Assembly (NCBI GenBank): GCA_965248175.1
Contig: OZ252093.1
Span: forward strand, 1,736,001 to 1,800,000
Direction: 5' to 3'
Source: VXPQ01 sp965248175
GTDB taxonomy: Bacteria; Bacteroidota; Rhodothermia; Rhodothermales; VXPQ01
DNA length: 64,000 nt
The notes under the pieces were generated by a model. That model was not told where the DNA came from. It saw only the letters and a program-made list of their open reading frames with translations, and did not search any database. This document shows positions 1-8,653 of the stretch, one piece after another (position 1 is the stretch's first letter; every line of letters starts with the position of its first letter). Made by a program: the position numbers and the translations under genes.

Positions 1-2
1 AG

Positions 3-1208
3 CAGGAGTACTGCGACTACAACCTGCATGTGGAATGGCGCTTCCCCGAGGCTTCGGGTATGTTCGACATGCCGAATATTCTGCCGGACGGGACGTACGA
101 AACGGATGCCGACGGGAACACGGTTACGATGCCCACGCCGAACTCGGATTCGGGCATTCTCCTGCGCGGACCGGATCACCAGGCGAATATATGGAACTGG
201 GGCGTGGGCTCCGGGGAGCTCTGGTCGGTGCGCACGAACGAAGACAATGCGCCGGAATTACGTGCGGCGGCGGTCCCGTCCAAGCGGATGGATCACCCGA
301 TCGGGGAGTGGAATGAATTCGACATCCGGATGATTGGCGACCGGATTACGGTACGGCTGAACGGGAAGGAGGTCATCCACCATGCGCTCATTCCGGGGAT
401 TGCTGAATGCGGCCCCATCGGACTCCAGCACCACGGGGGTATGATCGAGGAGACGGGCGCCATGGATCCGACATCCAGCATGATCGAGTTCCGCAATATC
501 TGGATCGACTCGATCGATGAGGAGCAGCGGGAAGATATTGCCCGTATGGATTACCCGGAGGGCTGGGAAATCCTGTTTGACGGCCGTGAGGAAGACTTGG
601 AGAACTGGGTTGCCGGCGAGGGCCATTCCTGGGTGGTCCGGGACGGCATGATTTTGCTCGACCGCGAGTTCGATAATTCCATGCCGAACGAACATTACCT
701 GTGGGCGAAGGATACGTACGGAGATTTCGTGCTGGAGGTCGAGTTCAAGACGGTCGAGGATTCGAACAGCGGCATTTTCATCCGTACGGAAGACATCGCC
801 GACCCGGTATACACGGGGTTCGAGGTGCAGGTGAACAACTCCTACGGCAGACCGACGAGTCAGGGGGGTACCACCGGCACGCTCTACGATCTCGTCAAGC
901 CGCATAACAATCCTGTTCACCCGCCGGGCGCATGGAACTGGATGCGCGTTTTCGCCTTTGATAACCAGATCATCACCGAAGTGAACGGGGTGCGTGTCGC
1001 CGAGGCGGATCTGGACCAGTGGACCACGGCGCATATGAACCCGAACGGCGCGAGGAACAAGTTCGGACGCGCCATCCGGGACTTTGCGAAGGAAGGCCGC
1101 ATCGGTTTGCAGGATCACGGTCGCCCGGTCTGGTACCGCCATGTGCGCATCATGCGCCTCGACGATGCATCGTCGCTCAGGCGCGCACTGAACCCGGCGT
1201 ACCGGTAA
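3..1208 (+). CDS. Double DUF1080 (3-keto-glycoside hydrolase-like) protein, 5' end cut by window
   Basis: The reading frame is open from the first bases of the window, so the N-terminus, and any signal peptide, is missing. About 400 residues remain and form two jelly-roll units of the DUF1080 / 3-keto-disaccharide hydrolase family, roughly residues 1-165 and 190-395. Each unit has the family's 'SGILLRG' or 'SGIFIRTE' strand, followed later by 'IGLQHHG' or 'IGLQDHG'. Members act on sugars already oxidised at C3, or bind them, usually outside the cytoplasm. Downstream genes (ThuA, sugar dehydrogenase, Gfo/Idh/MocA, epimerase) fit the same oxidative route. The last 250 bases recur in decayed form at 2103-2222, showing local duplication. 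The family call is firm; the substrate is unknown. Confidence 0.85.
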   Translation, partial: QEYCDYNLHVEWRFPEASGMFDMPNILPDGTYETDADGNTVTMPTPNSDSGILLRGPDHQANIWNWGVGSGELWSVRTNEDNAPELRAAAVPSKRMDHPIGEWNEFDIRMIGDRITVRLNGKEVIHHALIPGIAECGPIGLQHHGGMIEETGAMDPTSSMIEFRNIWIDSIDEEQREDIARMDYPEGWEILFDGREEDLENWVAGEGHSWVVRDGMILLDREFDNSMPNEHYLWAKDTYGDFVLEVEFKTVEDSNSGIFIRTEDIADPVYTGFEVQVNNSYGRPTSQGGTTGTLYDLVKPHNNPVHPPGAWNWMRVFAFDNQIITEVNGVRVAEADLDQWTTAHMNPNGARNKFGRAIRDFAKEGRIGLQDHGRPVWYRHVRIMRLDDASSLRRALNPAYR

Positions 1209-1238
1209 GTCCGAATTTTTCCAACCCTTGATGTATAC

Positions 1239-2060
1239 ATGATGAACGAAGAACCAGTACGGCGAGGGCATGTCCCCCGCTTGTCCGCAATCTTTCTCCT
1301 CACAGGCCTTCTTCTGGCAGGGCAAGTCTTTGTTGGGGAACCGGCTGCCGCGCAGGATCAGGCCGTCGCGCAGGACACCGGCGATCTGTCCGTCCTCGTT
1401 TTCAGTAAAACGGCGGGGTTCCGTCACCGCTCCATCGAGGACGGCGTCCAGGCGTTTCGGGAAATCGGCGAGGAGCACGGTTTCTCGATCACGCACACGG
1501 AAGAGGATTCAGCGTTCGCCTGGCCGGATCTGGCAGACTACGGCGCTGTGGTGTTCCTGAACACGACGGGCGATGTGCTGAATGACGGGCAGCAGGCAGC
1601 CTTTGAGCGGTACATCCAGGAAGGCGGCGGGTATGTCGGCGTGCATGCGGCGGCGGATACCGAATACGACTGGGCCTGGTACGGCCAGCTTGTGGGGGGC
1701 TATTTTGCCAGCCATCCGCGGGTTCAGGAAGCCGATATCGCAGTACTCGACCAGGCGTTTCCCGCCACGGCGCATCTACCGGAGCGCTGGACGCGCACGG
1801 ACGAATGGTACGATTACGGGGCGAACCCGCGCGGCAATGTCCACGTGCTGGCTACGCTCGACGAAGAAAGTTACGAGGGGGGCAAGATGGGCGACGACCA
1901 TCCGATCGTATGGGCGCATGAATACGATGGCGGGCGCGCTTTTTATACCGGCCTCGGACACACCTCGGAAAGCTACGAGGAGCCGCTGTTCCGCGAGCAC
2001 TTGCTCCAGGCCATTCTATGGACGGCAGGCCGGGTGGACGGGGATGTTGCCCTACACTGA
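1239..2060 (+). CDS. Secreted ThuA-domain protein, truncated duplicate copy
   Basis: This 273-residue protein has a signal peptide (hydrophobic stretch about residues 16-30, then 'PAAAQ') and one ThuA-like domain, a class I glutamine-amidotransferase-like fold linked to trehalose and other sugar use. Seen motifs are 'DLSVLVFSKTAGFRH', 'GVHAAADTEYDW' and 'AFYTGLGHTSES'. It matches the N-terminal domain of the gene at 2223-5381 at about nine residues in ten by eye. It ends early because one G is missing where the larger copy reads 'gtcggccct': the frame shifts and meets TGA at 2058-2060. The former coding sequence continues for about 40 bases before homology jumps to a DUF1080 remnant. The domain is complete, so the short product could still work. 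Confidence 0.8.
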   Translation: MMNEEPVRRGHVPRLSAIFLLTGLLLAGQVFVGEPAAAQDQAVAQDTGDLSVLVFSKTAGFRHRSIEDGVQAFREIGEEHGFSITHTEEDSAFAWPDLADYGAVVFLNTTGDVLNDGQQAAFERYIQEGGGYVGVHAAADTEYDWAWYGQLVGGYFASHPRVQEADIAVLDQAFPATAHLPERWTRTDEWYDYGANPRGNVHVLATLDEESYEGGKMGDDHPIVWAHEYDGGRAFYTGLGHTSESYEEPLFREHLLQAILWTAGRVDGDVALH

Positions 2061-2222
2061 AAGAATCGTACGAGGAGGTCATACCCGACGACGATACAAC
2101 CTGTTTGACAACCGGATCATCACCGAAATGAACCGGGTGCGCGTTGCCGATTCCTCGTGGCTCAAGCGCGCGCTGAACCTGGCGTACCGGTACGTCCGAA
2201 TTTTCCAACCCTTGATGTATAC
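2061..2222 (+). pseudogene. Duplication scar: ThuA-fusion fragment joined to DUF1080 3' remnant
   Basis: Bases 2061 to about 2101 continue the ThuA-fusion coding sequence and match the region just after 3026, but in a shifted frame. At about 2102 the similarity switches to the 3' end of the DUF1080 gene: 2103-2150 resembles 957-1003. About 160 bases are then missing, and 2151-2222 resembles 1165-1240, including the 'ccaacccttgatgtatacat' leader before the next start. This is what a tandem duplication leaves after internal decay. An open frame runs through the scar into the next gene from a GTG at 2157, but it encodes only remnant sequence. Confidence 0.75.
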
Positions 2223-5200
2223 ATGAAGAACGAAGAACCAATACAGCGAGGGCAGGCCCCCCGCTTGCCCGTAATCTTTCTCCTCACAGGCCTTCTTCTG
2301 GCAGGACAAGTCCTTGTCGAAAACCCGGCCGCCGCACAGGACACCGACGATCTGTCCGTCCTTGTTTTCAGCAAAACGGCGGTATTTCGTCACAGCTCCA
2401 TCGAAGACGGTGTCCAGGCGCTTCGGGAAATCGGCGAGGAGAACGGTTTCTCGATCGTACACACGGAAGACAGTGCGGCGTTCGCTTGGCCGGATCTGGC
2501 CGACTACGGCGCCGTGGTGTTCCTGAACACGACAGGCGATGTGCTGGATGACGAGCAGCAGGCGGCCTTCGAGCGGTACATCCAGGAAGGCGGCGGGTAT
2601 ATCGGCGTACATGCAGCGACGGATACCGAATACGGCTGGGCCTGGTACGGTCAGCTTGTGGGGGGCTATTTCGATAGCCATCCGCGTATTCAGGAGGCCG
2701 ATATCGCGGTACTCGACAGGGTGTTTCCCGCCACGGCGCATCTACCGGAGCGCTGGACGCGCACGGACGAATGGTACAATTACAAGGCGAACCCGCGCGG
2801 CAATGTCCACGTGCTGGCCACTCTCGTCGAAAAAAGTTACGAGGGAGGCAATATGGGCGACGATCATCCGATCGTATGGGCGCATGAATACGACGGCGGA
2901 CGCGCTTTTTATACCGGCCTCGGACACACCTCGGAAAGCTACGAGGAGCCGCTGTTCCGCGAGCATTTGCTCCAGGCCATTCTCTGGACGGCAGGCCGGG
3001 TGGATGGGGACGTCGGCCCTACGCTGAAAGGATCGTACGAAGAGGTCGTACTCGACGACGATACGACCTATCCGATGCAGTTGGAGGTGGCCCCCGACGG
3101 GCGCGTGTTCTGGATCGAACGTGACGGAACGGTCAAGATATGGGATCCGTCCACCGGGTCGACGGTCATCGCAGGCTGGATTCCGACCTCCATGAAAATC
3201 GAGGACGGCCTGCTGGGGATTGCGCTCGATCCGAATTTCGAGGAAAACAACTGGGTGTACCTGTATTACATGCCCCTGAGCCAGGACCCCAACCGGCTGT
3301 CGCGGTTCACCATGCGTGGGAACGAGCTGGACATGGCGAGCGAGGTCATTGTGCTGGAAGTGTTCATGCAGCGCGAGAGATGTTGTCATAGCGCCGGAGA
3401 ACTCCATTTCGACAAGGACGGAAACCTCTGGCTGGCCACAGGCGACAACACGGGAGGGAGCGCCCCGCGCACCGACGAGCGTCCGGGCCGCGTGCTCTAC
3501 GATGCGCAACGGACCTCGGCCAACACGAACGATCTGCGCGGGAAGATCCTGCGCATCCATCCCCAGCCGGACGGCTCGTACACGATCCCCGAAGGCAACC
3601 TGTTCGAGGACGACGATCCGCTCACCCGCCCGGAAATCTACACGATGGGGCACCGCAATCCGTGGCGCTATACGGTAGACCCGGAAACGGGGTGGCTCTA
3701 CTGGGGCGATGTGGGCCCGGGGAATCAGTATGTGGAAGGCAAAATGCCGCAGGGGATGGAGGAATTCGGACAGGCGAAGACGCCTGGATTCTTCGGCTGG
3801 CCCTATTTCGTCGGGCCGAACGGAGCGTACCGCGATCTGAACTTCGAGACGGAGGAATACGGCGACTGGTTCAATCCCGAAAACCCCATCAACGATTCAC
3901 CGAACAACACGGGATTGCGCGAACTTCCTCCTGCGCAACCGGCCTGGATTTATTACAGCTACGGTCCGTCGGAGGAATTTCCCGAAATGGGCGTCGGCGG
4001 CATGTCGGCGGCTCCCGGATTCGTCTATCATTACGATCCGGAAATAGCGGGTCCCCATGCGCTTCCCGAATACTTCGACGGCAAGGTGATTCTGTTCGAA
4101 TGGGCCCGGAACTGGATTCAGGAAGTGCTCAACGACGAGAATGGGGACGCCATGGAGATCACGGCATTTACCCCGGAGATTCCGTATATCCGCCCGGTCG
4201 ATATTGCGCTTGGTCCGGATCAGACGCTTTATGTCCTGGAATGGGGGCAGGAGTTCTGGGGACAGAATCGTGACGGGCAACTGGTGCGCATCGATTACTA
4301 CGGGAACGAGAAACGCCCGCCGGAGGCAGTGGCCGGTGCGGAACCCATGTCCGGCCCGGCGCCGCTCACTGTTGCGTTCGACGGTTCGGCTTCTGTATCC
4401 CGTAACGGGGGCGATCTGCATTTTTCCTGGGATTTCAACGGGGACGGCGCCCTGGATGCCGAAACGGCCACCGCTGAGCATACCTTTACCGAGCCCGGTT
4501 CGTACACGGCTCATCTTCTGGTGGCGGACACCGAAGGCATGGTCTCGAAAGCGGACGTAACGGTTACCGCCGGCAACACGGCTCCCGAGGTATCCATCGC
4601 CTGGCCGCCGTTCGGCGGGATTCTGCCGATGAACGAATCGGCGCCCTATGTAGTGGACGTATTCGATGCGGAAGATGGTGCGCTGGCCATTCCGGGTTCG
4701 CGCGTTACCCTGCAACCCTTTCTTGGGCACGACACCCATGAACATGCGCTGCACATGCACCGGGGCAATGTCGGGGCGTTCAACGTGGTGCCCGATCCTA
4801 CCCACAGGCCGTACATCATCGACCGGTACGTACGCCTGATGGCCAGCTACACGGACTCGGGTACGCCCGCGCTTACCTCGTCGGATGAGGTGCTGCTGTA
4901 TCCGAACGTGGTGCAGGCGGAAAACCGTTCGGCCTCCGAAGGGGACAACCTGATCATTACGGGCAATCGCCAGCGTCCCGAGTTCCCGGACGAGACCGAG
5001 GTGTATGTCGAACTGGAGCATGCGGAGTATGTGTCGTTTTCCACCGTGAATCTGCACGGCGTCGATACCCTCACGCTGTATCTTGTGCCTGAAGCGGAGG
5101 GGGCCGTGCAGGTACGGCTGGATGCCGCCGACGGGCCGATTCTGACGGAAACGGCCATTGCGCCTTTCGAAGAATCCCTCATTGAGGAACGTGAGGACGG

Positions 5201-5381
5201 TCCGCCCCTCATTCACTGGATGTCCTATTCGCTCCCGATCGAAGCCCCGGACGGAGCGCATGATCTGTATGTCGTGTTCGAGGGGCCCGAACGGGGTACG
5301 GTAGCCCGGTTCGATCGGATCGAGTTTGAGGGGCCGGGTGTCACAAGCCGCCCCGGAGTCGAGATATCCATATTGCATTGA
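2223..5381 (+). CDS. Secreted ThuA - sugar dehydrogenase - PKD - CBM6-like fusion protein
   Basis: The 1052-residue product is exported: MKNEE start, hydrophobic residues about 16-30, then 'NPAAAQ'. In order it has a ThuA domain (about 40-262), a PQQ-type glucose/sorbosone dehydrogenase beta-propeller (about 280-692, with 'DGLLGIALDPNF', 'CCHSAGELHFDKDGNLW' and 'GHRNPWR'), a PKD domain (about 699-784, 'FSWDFNGDG') and a C-terminal beta-sandwich resembling CBM6 (about 894-1039, opening 'VQAENRS'). The ATG at 2223 is preferred to the in-frame GTG at 2157 because it begins the signal peptide and matches the paralogue's start. Such proteins are thought to oxidise sugars or polysaccharide ends outside the cell. 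No CxxCH haem motif is present, so the electron acceptor is unclear. Confidence 0.88.
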   Translation: MKNEEPIQRGQAPRLPVIFLLTGLLLAGQVLVENPAAAQDTDDLSVLVFSKTAVFRHSSIEDGVQALREIGEENGFSIVHTEDSAAFAWPDLADYGAVVFLNTTGDVLDDEQQAAFERYIQEGGGYIGVHAATDTEYGWAWYGQLVGGYFDSHPRIQEADIAVLDRVFPATAHLPERWTRTDEWYNYKANPRGNVHVLATLVEKSYEGGNMGDDHPIVWAHEYDGGRAFYTGLGHTSESYEEPLFREHLLQAILWTAGRVDGDVGPTLKGSYEEVVLDDDTTYPMQLEVAPDGRVFWIERDGTVKIWDPSTGSTVIAGWIPTSMKIEDGLLGIALDPNFEENNWVYLYYMPLSQDPNRLSRFTMRGNELDMASEVIVLEVFMQRERCCHSAGELHFDKDGNLWLATGDNTGGSAPRTDERPGRVLYDAQRTSANTNDLRGKILRIHPQPDGSYTIPEGNLFEDDDPLTRPEIYTMGHRNPWRYTVDPETGWLYWGDVGPGNQYVEGKMPQGMEEFGQAKTPGFFGWPYFVGPNGAYRDLNFETEEYGDWFNPENPINDSPNNTGLRELPPAQPAWIYYSYGPSEEFPEMGVGGMSAAPGFVYHYDPEIAGPHALPEYFDGKVILFEWARNWIQEVLNDENGDAMEITAFTPEIPYIRPVDIALGPDQTLYVLEWGQEFWGQNRDGQLVRIDYYGNEKRPPEAVAGAEPMSGPAPLTVAFDGSASVSRNGGDLHFSWDFNGDGALDAETATAEHTFTEPGSYTAHLLVADTEGMVSKADVTVTAGNTAPEVSIAWPPFGGILPMNESAPYVVDVFDAEDGALAIPGSRVTLQPFLGHDTHEHALHMHRGNVGAFNVVPDPTHRPYIIDRYVRLMASYTDSGTPALTSSDEVLLYPNVVQAENRSASEGDNLIITGNRQRPEFPDETEVYVELEHAEYVSFSTVNLHGVDTLTLYLVPEAEGAVQVRLDAADGPILTETAIAPFEESLIEEREDGPPLIHWMSYSLPIEAPDGAHDLYVVFEGPERGTVARFDRIEFEGPGVTSRPGVEISILH

Positions 5382-5510
5382 CGAGTGTGGTGCATGGTCT
5401 GACAATCACCTGATGCATCATGCGCCGTTCGGTCCGGTTCCGGCCTGACCGCTCTGCACACCGCGCACTATTCGTTGCTTTTCACAGATAGCAATCCCTG
5501 TACCATCCTC

Positions 5511-6473
5511 ATGAAAACCTGGAAACTCGGCCATAGCGACGTGGAAGTGTCTGCGCTGTCCTATGGCACGGACCTGATCGGCAGCCGCATCGATCGCGAA
5601 ACGTCCTTTGTCTTGTTCGACCTGTTCTACGACCGGGGGGGCACGTTCCTCGACACGGCCAATTTCTATTCGAGCTGGGTAGAAGGCTGCTCCGGGGGCG
5701 AGAGCGAAACGACGATCGGCCAATGGATGAAGGAGCGCGGCGTCCGCGACAAGATTCAGATTTCCTCCAAACTGGGCTTTGATTATCCCGGAAGCGACGG
5801 CGGTCTCTCCGCCGACGAAATCGAGCGGGAATGCGAGAAAAGCCTTGCCCGTCTCCAGACCGATTATATCGATGTCTACTATGCTCACAGGGACGACTTC
5901 GATACGCCCATGGAAGAAACGATGGAGGCGTTTGACCGGCTGATCCGGAAGGGCAAGGTGCGCACGATCGGTGCGAGTAACGTGTGGCTCTGGCGCATTG
6001 CCGAGGCGGGTAAGCTGGCGGAGGAGCGGGGCTGGACGCCGTACCAGGCCGTCGAGCAGCGCTTTACCTACCTGCGTCCTCGTCACGGCGCCGATTTCGG
6101 CCCGCAAATCTTCGTCACCGAAGACATGAAGCGGTATTGCCGCCATCACGGGATTACCCTCATAGGGTATTCCGTGCTGTTGCAGGGCGCCTACACGCGG
6201 GAGGATCGGCCCGTCCCTGCCCAGTTCGCCGGCCCGGAATCGGACGAGCGCCTTGCAGCGCTTCGGAGCGTCGCTGCGGAAGTAGGCGCCACCCCGAATC
6301 AGGTGCTCATTGCCTGGATGCTCCGAAACGAGATTCTCCCGCTCTTTGGCGGCAGCCGGATCGAGCAGCTGGAGGAAAACCTGGGCGCCGTGGACGTGCA
6401 GTTGTCCGACGATCAGATGGATATGCTGAACACGGCCGGCAATCCTGACGTCAAAAAAGCCTGGTTGCGATAA
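5511..6473 (+). CDS. Aldo/keto reductase
   Basis: This 320-residue NAD(P)H-dependent (beta/alpha)8 oxidoreductase has the family tetrad in place: Asp and Tyr in 'FLDTANFYSSW', Lys in 'SSKLGFD' and His in 'YAHRDD'. The C-terminal cofactor segment 'LPLFGGSRIEQLEENL' is also present. The ATG at 5511 opens directly into the usual first strand (MKTWKLGHSDVEVS); an upstream in-frame ATG at 5475 would only add 12 unrelated residues. It lies 4 bases before the Gfo/Idh/MocA gene and is probably cotranscribed with it. In this setting it would reduce or oxidise a keto-sugar or its product. The substrate cannot be read from sequence. Confidence 0.88.
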   Translation: MKTWKLGHSDVEVSALSYGTDLIGSRIDRETSFVLFDLFYDRGGTFLDTANFYSSWVEGCSGGESETTIGQWMKERGVRDKIQISSKLGFDYPGSDGGLSADEIERECEKSLARLQTDYIDVYYAHRDDFDTPMEETMEAFDRLIRKGKVRTIGASNVWLWRIAEAGKLAEERGWTPYQAVEQRFTYLRPRHGADFGPQIFVTEDMKRYCRHHGITLIGYSVLLQGAYTREDRPVPAQFAGPESDERLAALRSVAAEVGATPNQVLIAWMLRNEILPLFGGSRIEQLEENLGAVDVQLSDDQMDMLNTAGNPDVKKAWLR

Positions 6474-6477
6474 GAAT

Positions 6478-7611
6478 ATGACTGGAGTAGCTGTAGCCGG
6501 CTCCGGATTTATTGGCCCCGTACATGTCGAGGCCCTCCGGCGGCTGAAAAATATCCATGTGACGGGCATCCTCGGGAGTAGCCCGGAACGCTCCGAACAG
6601 GCCCGCCTCGCTCTGGGCTTGCCGCGGGCCTATGCAAGCCTCGACGAAATGCTCGCCGATCCGGATGTGCAGGCGGTGCATCTTGCCTTGCCGAATGTGT
6701 TGCATTACGAGTATTCCATGCGCGCGCTCGAAGCCGGCAAGCATGTGATGTGCGAGAAGCCGCTTGCCATGAATGCGGAGGAATCGGCAGCGCTGGTAGA
6801 GGCCGCAAGCGCATCGGGATTGGAAGCAGGCGTATGTTACAATCAACGGTTCTATCCTCTGAACCTGCAGGTCCGGAGCATGATCGCCGGCGGGGAACTG
6901 GGCGCCGTGCACTCGGTGGTGGGCAGCTATGTGCAGGATTGGTTGTTGTACGATACGGACTACAACTGGCGCGTACTCTCCGACAAGGGCGGCCCGCTCC
7001 GCGCCGTATCCGACATCGGCACGCACTGGATCGATCTGGTCACCTCCATGACAGGCCTGGAGGTCGAGGCTGTGCTGGCCGACCTGAAGATCGTGCATCC
7101 CGTACGCAAGCGGCCCAAAGGTGAGGTGCAGACATTCACTGGGGCATACGAAGGGGATACGGAAGACGTCGCAATCGACACGGAAGATTGCGGCAGTGTG
7201 CTTTTCCGCTTCAAGGGAGGCGCCCGGGGCAGCCTGTGGGTTTCTCAGGTTACGGCGGGGTACAAGAATTGCCTGCGGTACGAAATTTCCGGCGCGGAGC
7301 AGTCGGTTTCCTGGAACAGCCGATACCCCAACGAGCTTCGGGTGGGGCGCCGTAATGCCCCCAGCGAAGCCGTGGTCCGGGATCCGGCGTTGATGCACGA
7401 TCTCCCCGGGCGTTTTACCAATTTTCCGGCCGGGCACAATGAAGGCTACCCCGATACGTTCAAGCAATGCTTCCGTGCGTTTTACGAAGCGGTGGAAGGG
7501 GGCGATTCGGGTGAGCGGCTGTACCCTTCGTTCGAGGAGGGCCACAAGGAAATCGTGTTGTGTGACGCCATTCTCCAGAGTCACCGGGAGGCCCGCTGGA
7601 TAACGATATGA
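6478..7611 (+). CDS. Gfo/Idh/MocA family sugar oxidoreductase
   Basis: This 377-residue cytoplasmic dehydrogenase has an N-terminal Rossmann fold with 'AGSGFIG' at residues 7-13 and the family's 'CEKPLAM' at 92-98, in which Lys94 is the usual catalytic lysine. The C-terminal alpha/beta domain carries 'SDIGTHWIDL' with the conserved histidine. Relatives oxidise sugar or inositol hydroxyls with NAD(P), often making 3-keto sugars. It begins 4 bases after the aldo/keto reductase and overlaps the epimerase gene by 4 bases (ATGA), so the three form an operon. No export signal is seen. Confidence 0.9.
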   Translation: MTGVAVAGSGFIGPVHVEALRRLKNIHVTGILGSSPERSEQARLALGLPRAYASLDEMLADPDVQAVHLALPNVLHYEYSMRALEAGKHVMCEKPLAMNAEESAALVEAASASGLEAGVCYNQRFYPLNLQVRSMIAGGELGAVHSVVGSYVQDWLLYDTDYNWRVLSDKGGPLRAVSDIGTHWIDLVTSMTGLEVEAVLADLKIVHPVRKRPKGEVQTFTGAYEGDTEDVAIDTEDCGSVLFRFKGGARGSLWVSQVTAGYKNCLRYEISGAEQSVSWNSRYPNELRVGRRNAPSEAVVRDPALMHDLPGRFTNFPAGHNEGYPDTFKQCFRAFYEAVEGGDSGERLYPSFEEGHKEIVLCDAILQSHREARWITI

Positions 7612-8543
7612 AACTCGGGTTCGTAAGCGCTATTCTCGCGGAGCTTGACCTGCAGGGCGTCGTGGCGACGGCGGCAGAGGAGGGCTACGACTGCGTGGAG
7701 TTGCTTTGTTGGCCCCGGGGCAAGGCGGATCGCCGCTACGCGGGCGTTACCCACATCGATGTGGCCGACTTTTCTGAATCGGATGCCCGGCATGTGCGCG
7801 CGGTCGTCGAAGATGCAGGCGTGGAAATCAGTGGGCTCGGTTATTATCCCAACCCGCTCGCGCCCGATCCGGACGAATCCGCTGTGTACGTCGAGCACAT
7901 CCGGAACGTCATCCGCGCTGCGGCTCTTCTCGAGGTAAATCTCGTGAATACCTTCGTGGGGCGCGATCCGGCCCGCTCTGTCGAGGAGCAATGGCCGCGG
8001 TTTCTGGCCGTGTGGAAGCCGCTTGTGGCCTTTTCGGAGGAGCACGGCGTGCGCATTGCAATCGAGAACTGCCCCATGCTTTTCACGGAGGACGAATGGC
8101 CGGGCGGCAAGAACCTTGCGTACAGTCCGGCCATCTGGCGCCGCATGTTCGAGGATATTCCCAGCGACCGGTTCGGGTTGAATTTCGACCCATCCCATAT
8201 GATCTGGCAGCAGATGGACTACCTGCGCCCCCTGCGAACCTTCGCAGATCGTCTTTTTCATGTGCACGCCAAGGATGTGCGCCTCGACCGGGACCGGCTG
8301 GACGAGGTGGGTATTCTCGCCACGCCGCTGGAATACCATACCCCGAAGCTGCCCGGCCTCGGCGATGTGGACTGGGGACGTTTTTTCTCTGTGTTGACCG
8401 ACGCCGGGTATGACGGCCCGGTTTGCGTGGAGGTGGAGGATCGCGCGTACGAACATTCGCTGGAGGCGCGAAAATTGTCCCTGCGTCAGAGTGCAGCGTA
8501 TTTGCGGACGTTCGTTCCGCGCGCAAACCTGTGTTCCTGCTGA
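7608..8543 (+). CDS. Sugar phosphate isomerase/epimerase (xylose isomerase-like TIM barrel)
   Basis: This 311-residue protein belongs to the AP-endonuclease-2 / xylose-isomerase-like TIM-barrel family. Metal-site residues are visible: Glu in 'IAIENCPM', Asp and His in 'NFDPSHM', His in 'HVHAKDV' and Glu near the C-terminus in 'VCVEVED'. Such enzymes epimerise or isomerise keto-sugars or inositol derivatives and very often sit beside Gfo/Idh/MocA dehydrogenases. Translation is coupled: its ATG overlaps the upstream stop by 4 bases. Together with the DUF1080 and ThuA genes it fits an oxidative glycoside pathway with a keto intermediate. Confidence 0.88.
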   Translation: MKLGFVSAILAELDLQGVVATAAEEGYDCVELLCWPRGKADRRYAGVTHIDVADFSESDARHVRAVVEDAGVEISGLGYYPNPLAPDPDESAVYVEHIRNVIRAAALLEVNLVNTFVGRDPARSVEEQWPRFLAVWKPLVAFSEEHGVRIAIENCPMLFTEDEWPGGKNLAYSPAIWRRMFEDIPSDRFGLNFDPSHMIWQQMDYLRPLRTFADRLFHVHAKDVRLDRDRLDEVGILATPLEYHTPKLPGLGDVDWGRFFSVLTDAGYDGPVCVEVEDRAYEHSLEARKLSLRQSAAYLRTFVPRANLCSC

Positions 8544-8653
8544 CGGATTTTGCTTTATTGTTCTTTTCGTGTGATTCGCCTTAGTTATGTTGTTCCGTTC
8601 CTGTTGACCTGGCGCCGCACTCGCCGTACATGCTCTTTACAGAGGTTACGACC

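Noticed and set aside
258..1496. 412-codon minus-strand frame over DUF1080 and ThuA genes
   Set aside because: It spans two real genes on the other strand and has no domain.
2157..2222. Upstream GTG start for the ThuA fusion protein
   Set aside because: The extra 22 residues are translated duplication remnant. The ATG at 2223 begins a proper signal peptide and matches the paralogue.
3897..5405. 502-codon minus-strand frame under the dehydrogenase fusion
   Set aside because: Antisense to a well-supported multidomain gene; composition typical of a shadow frame.
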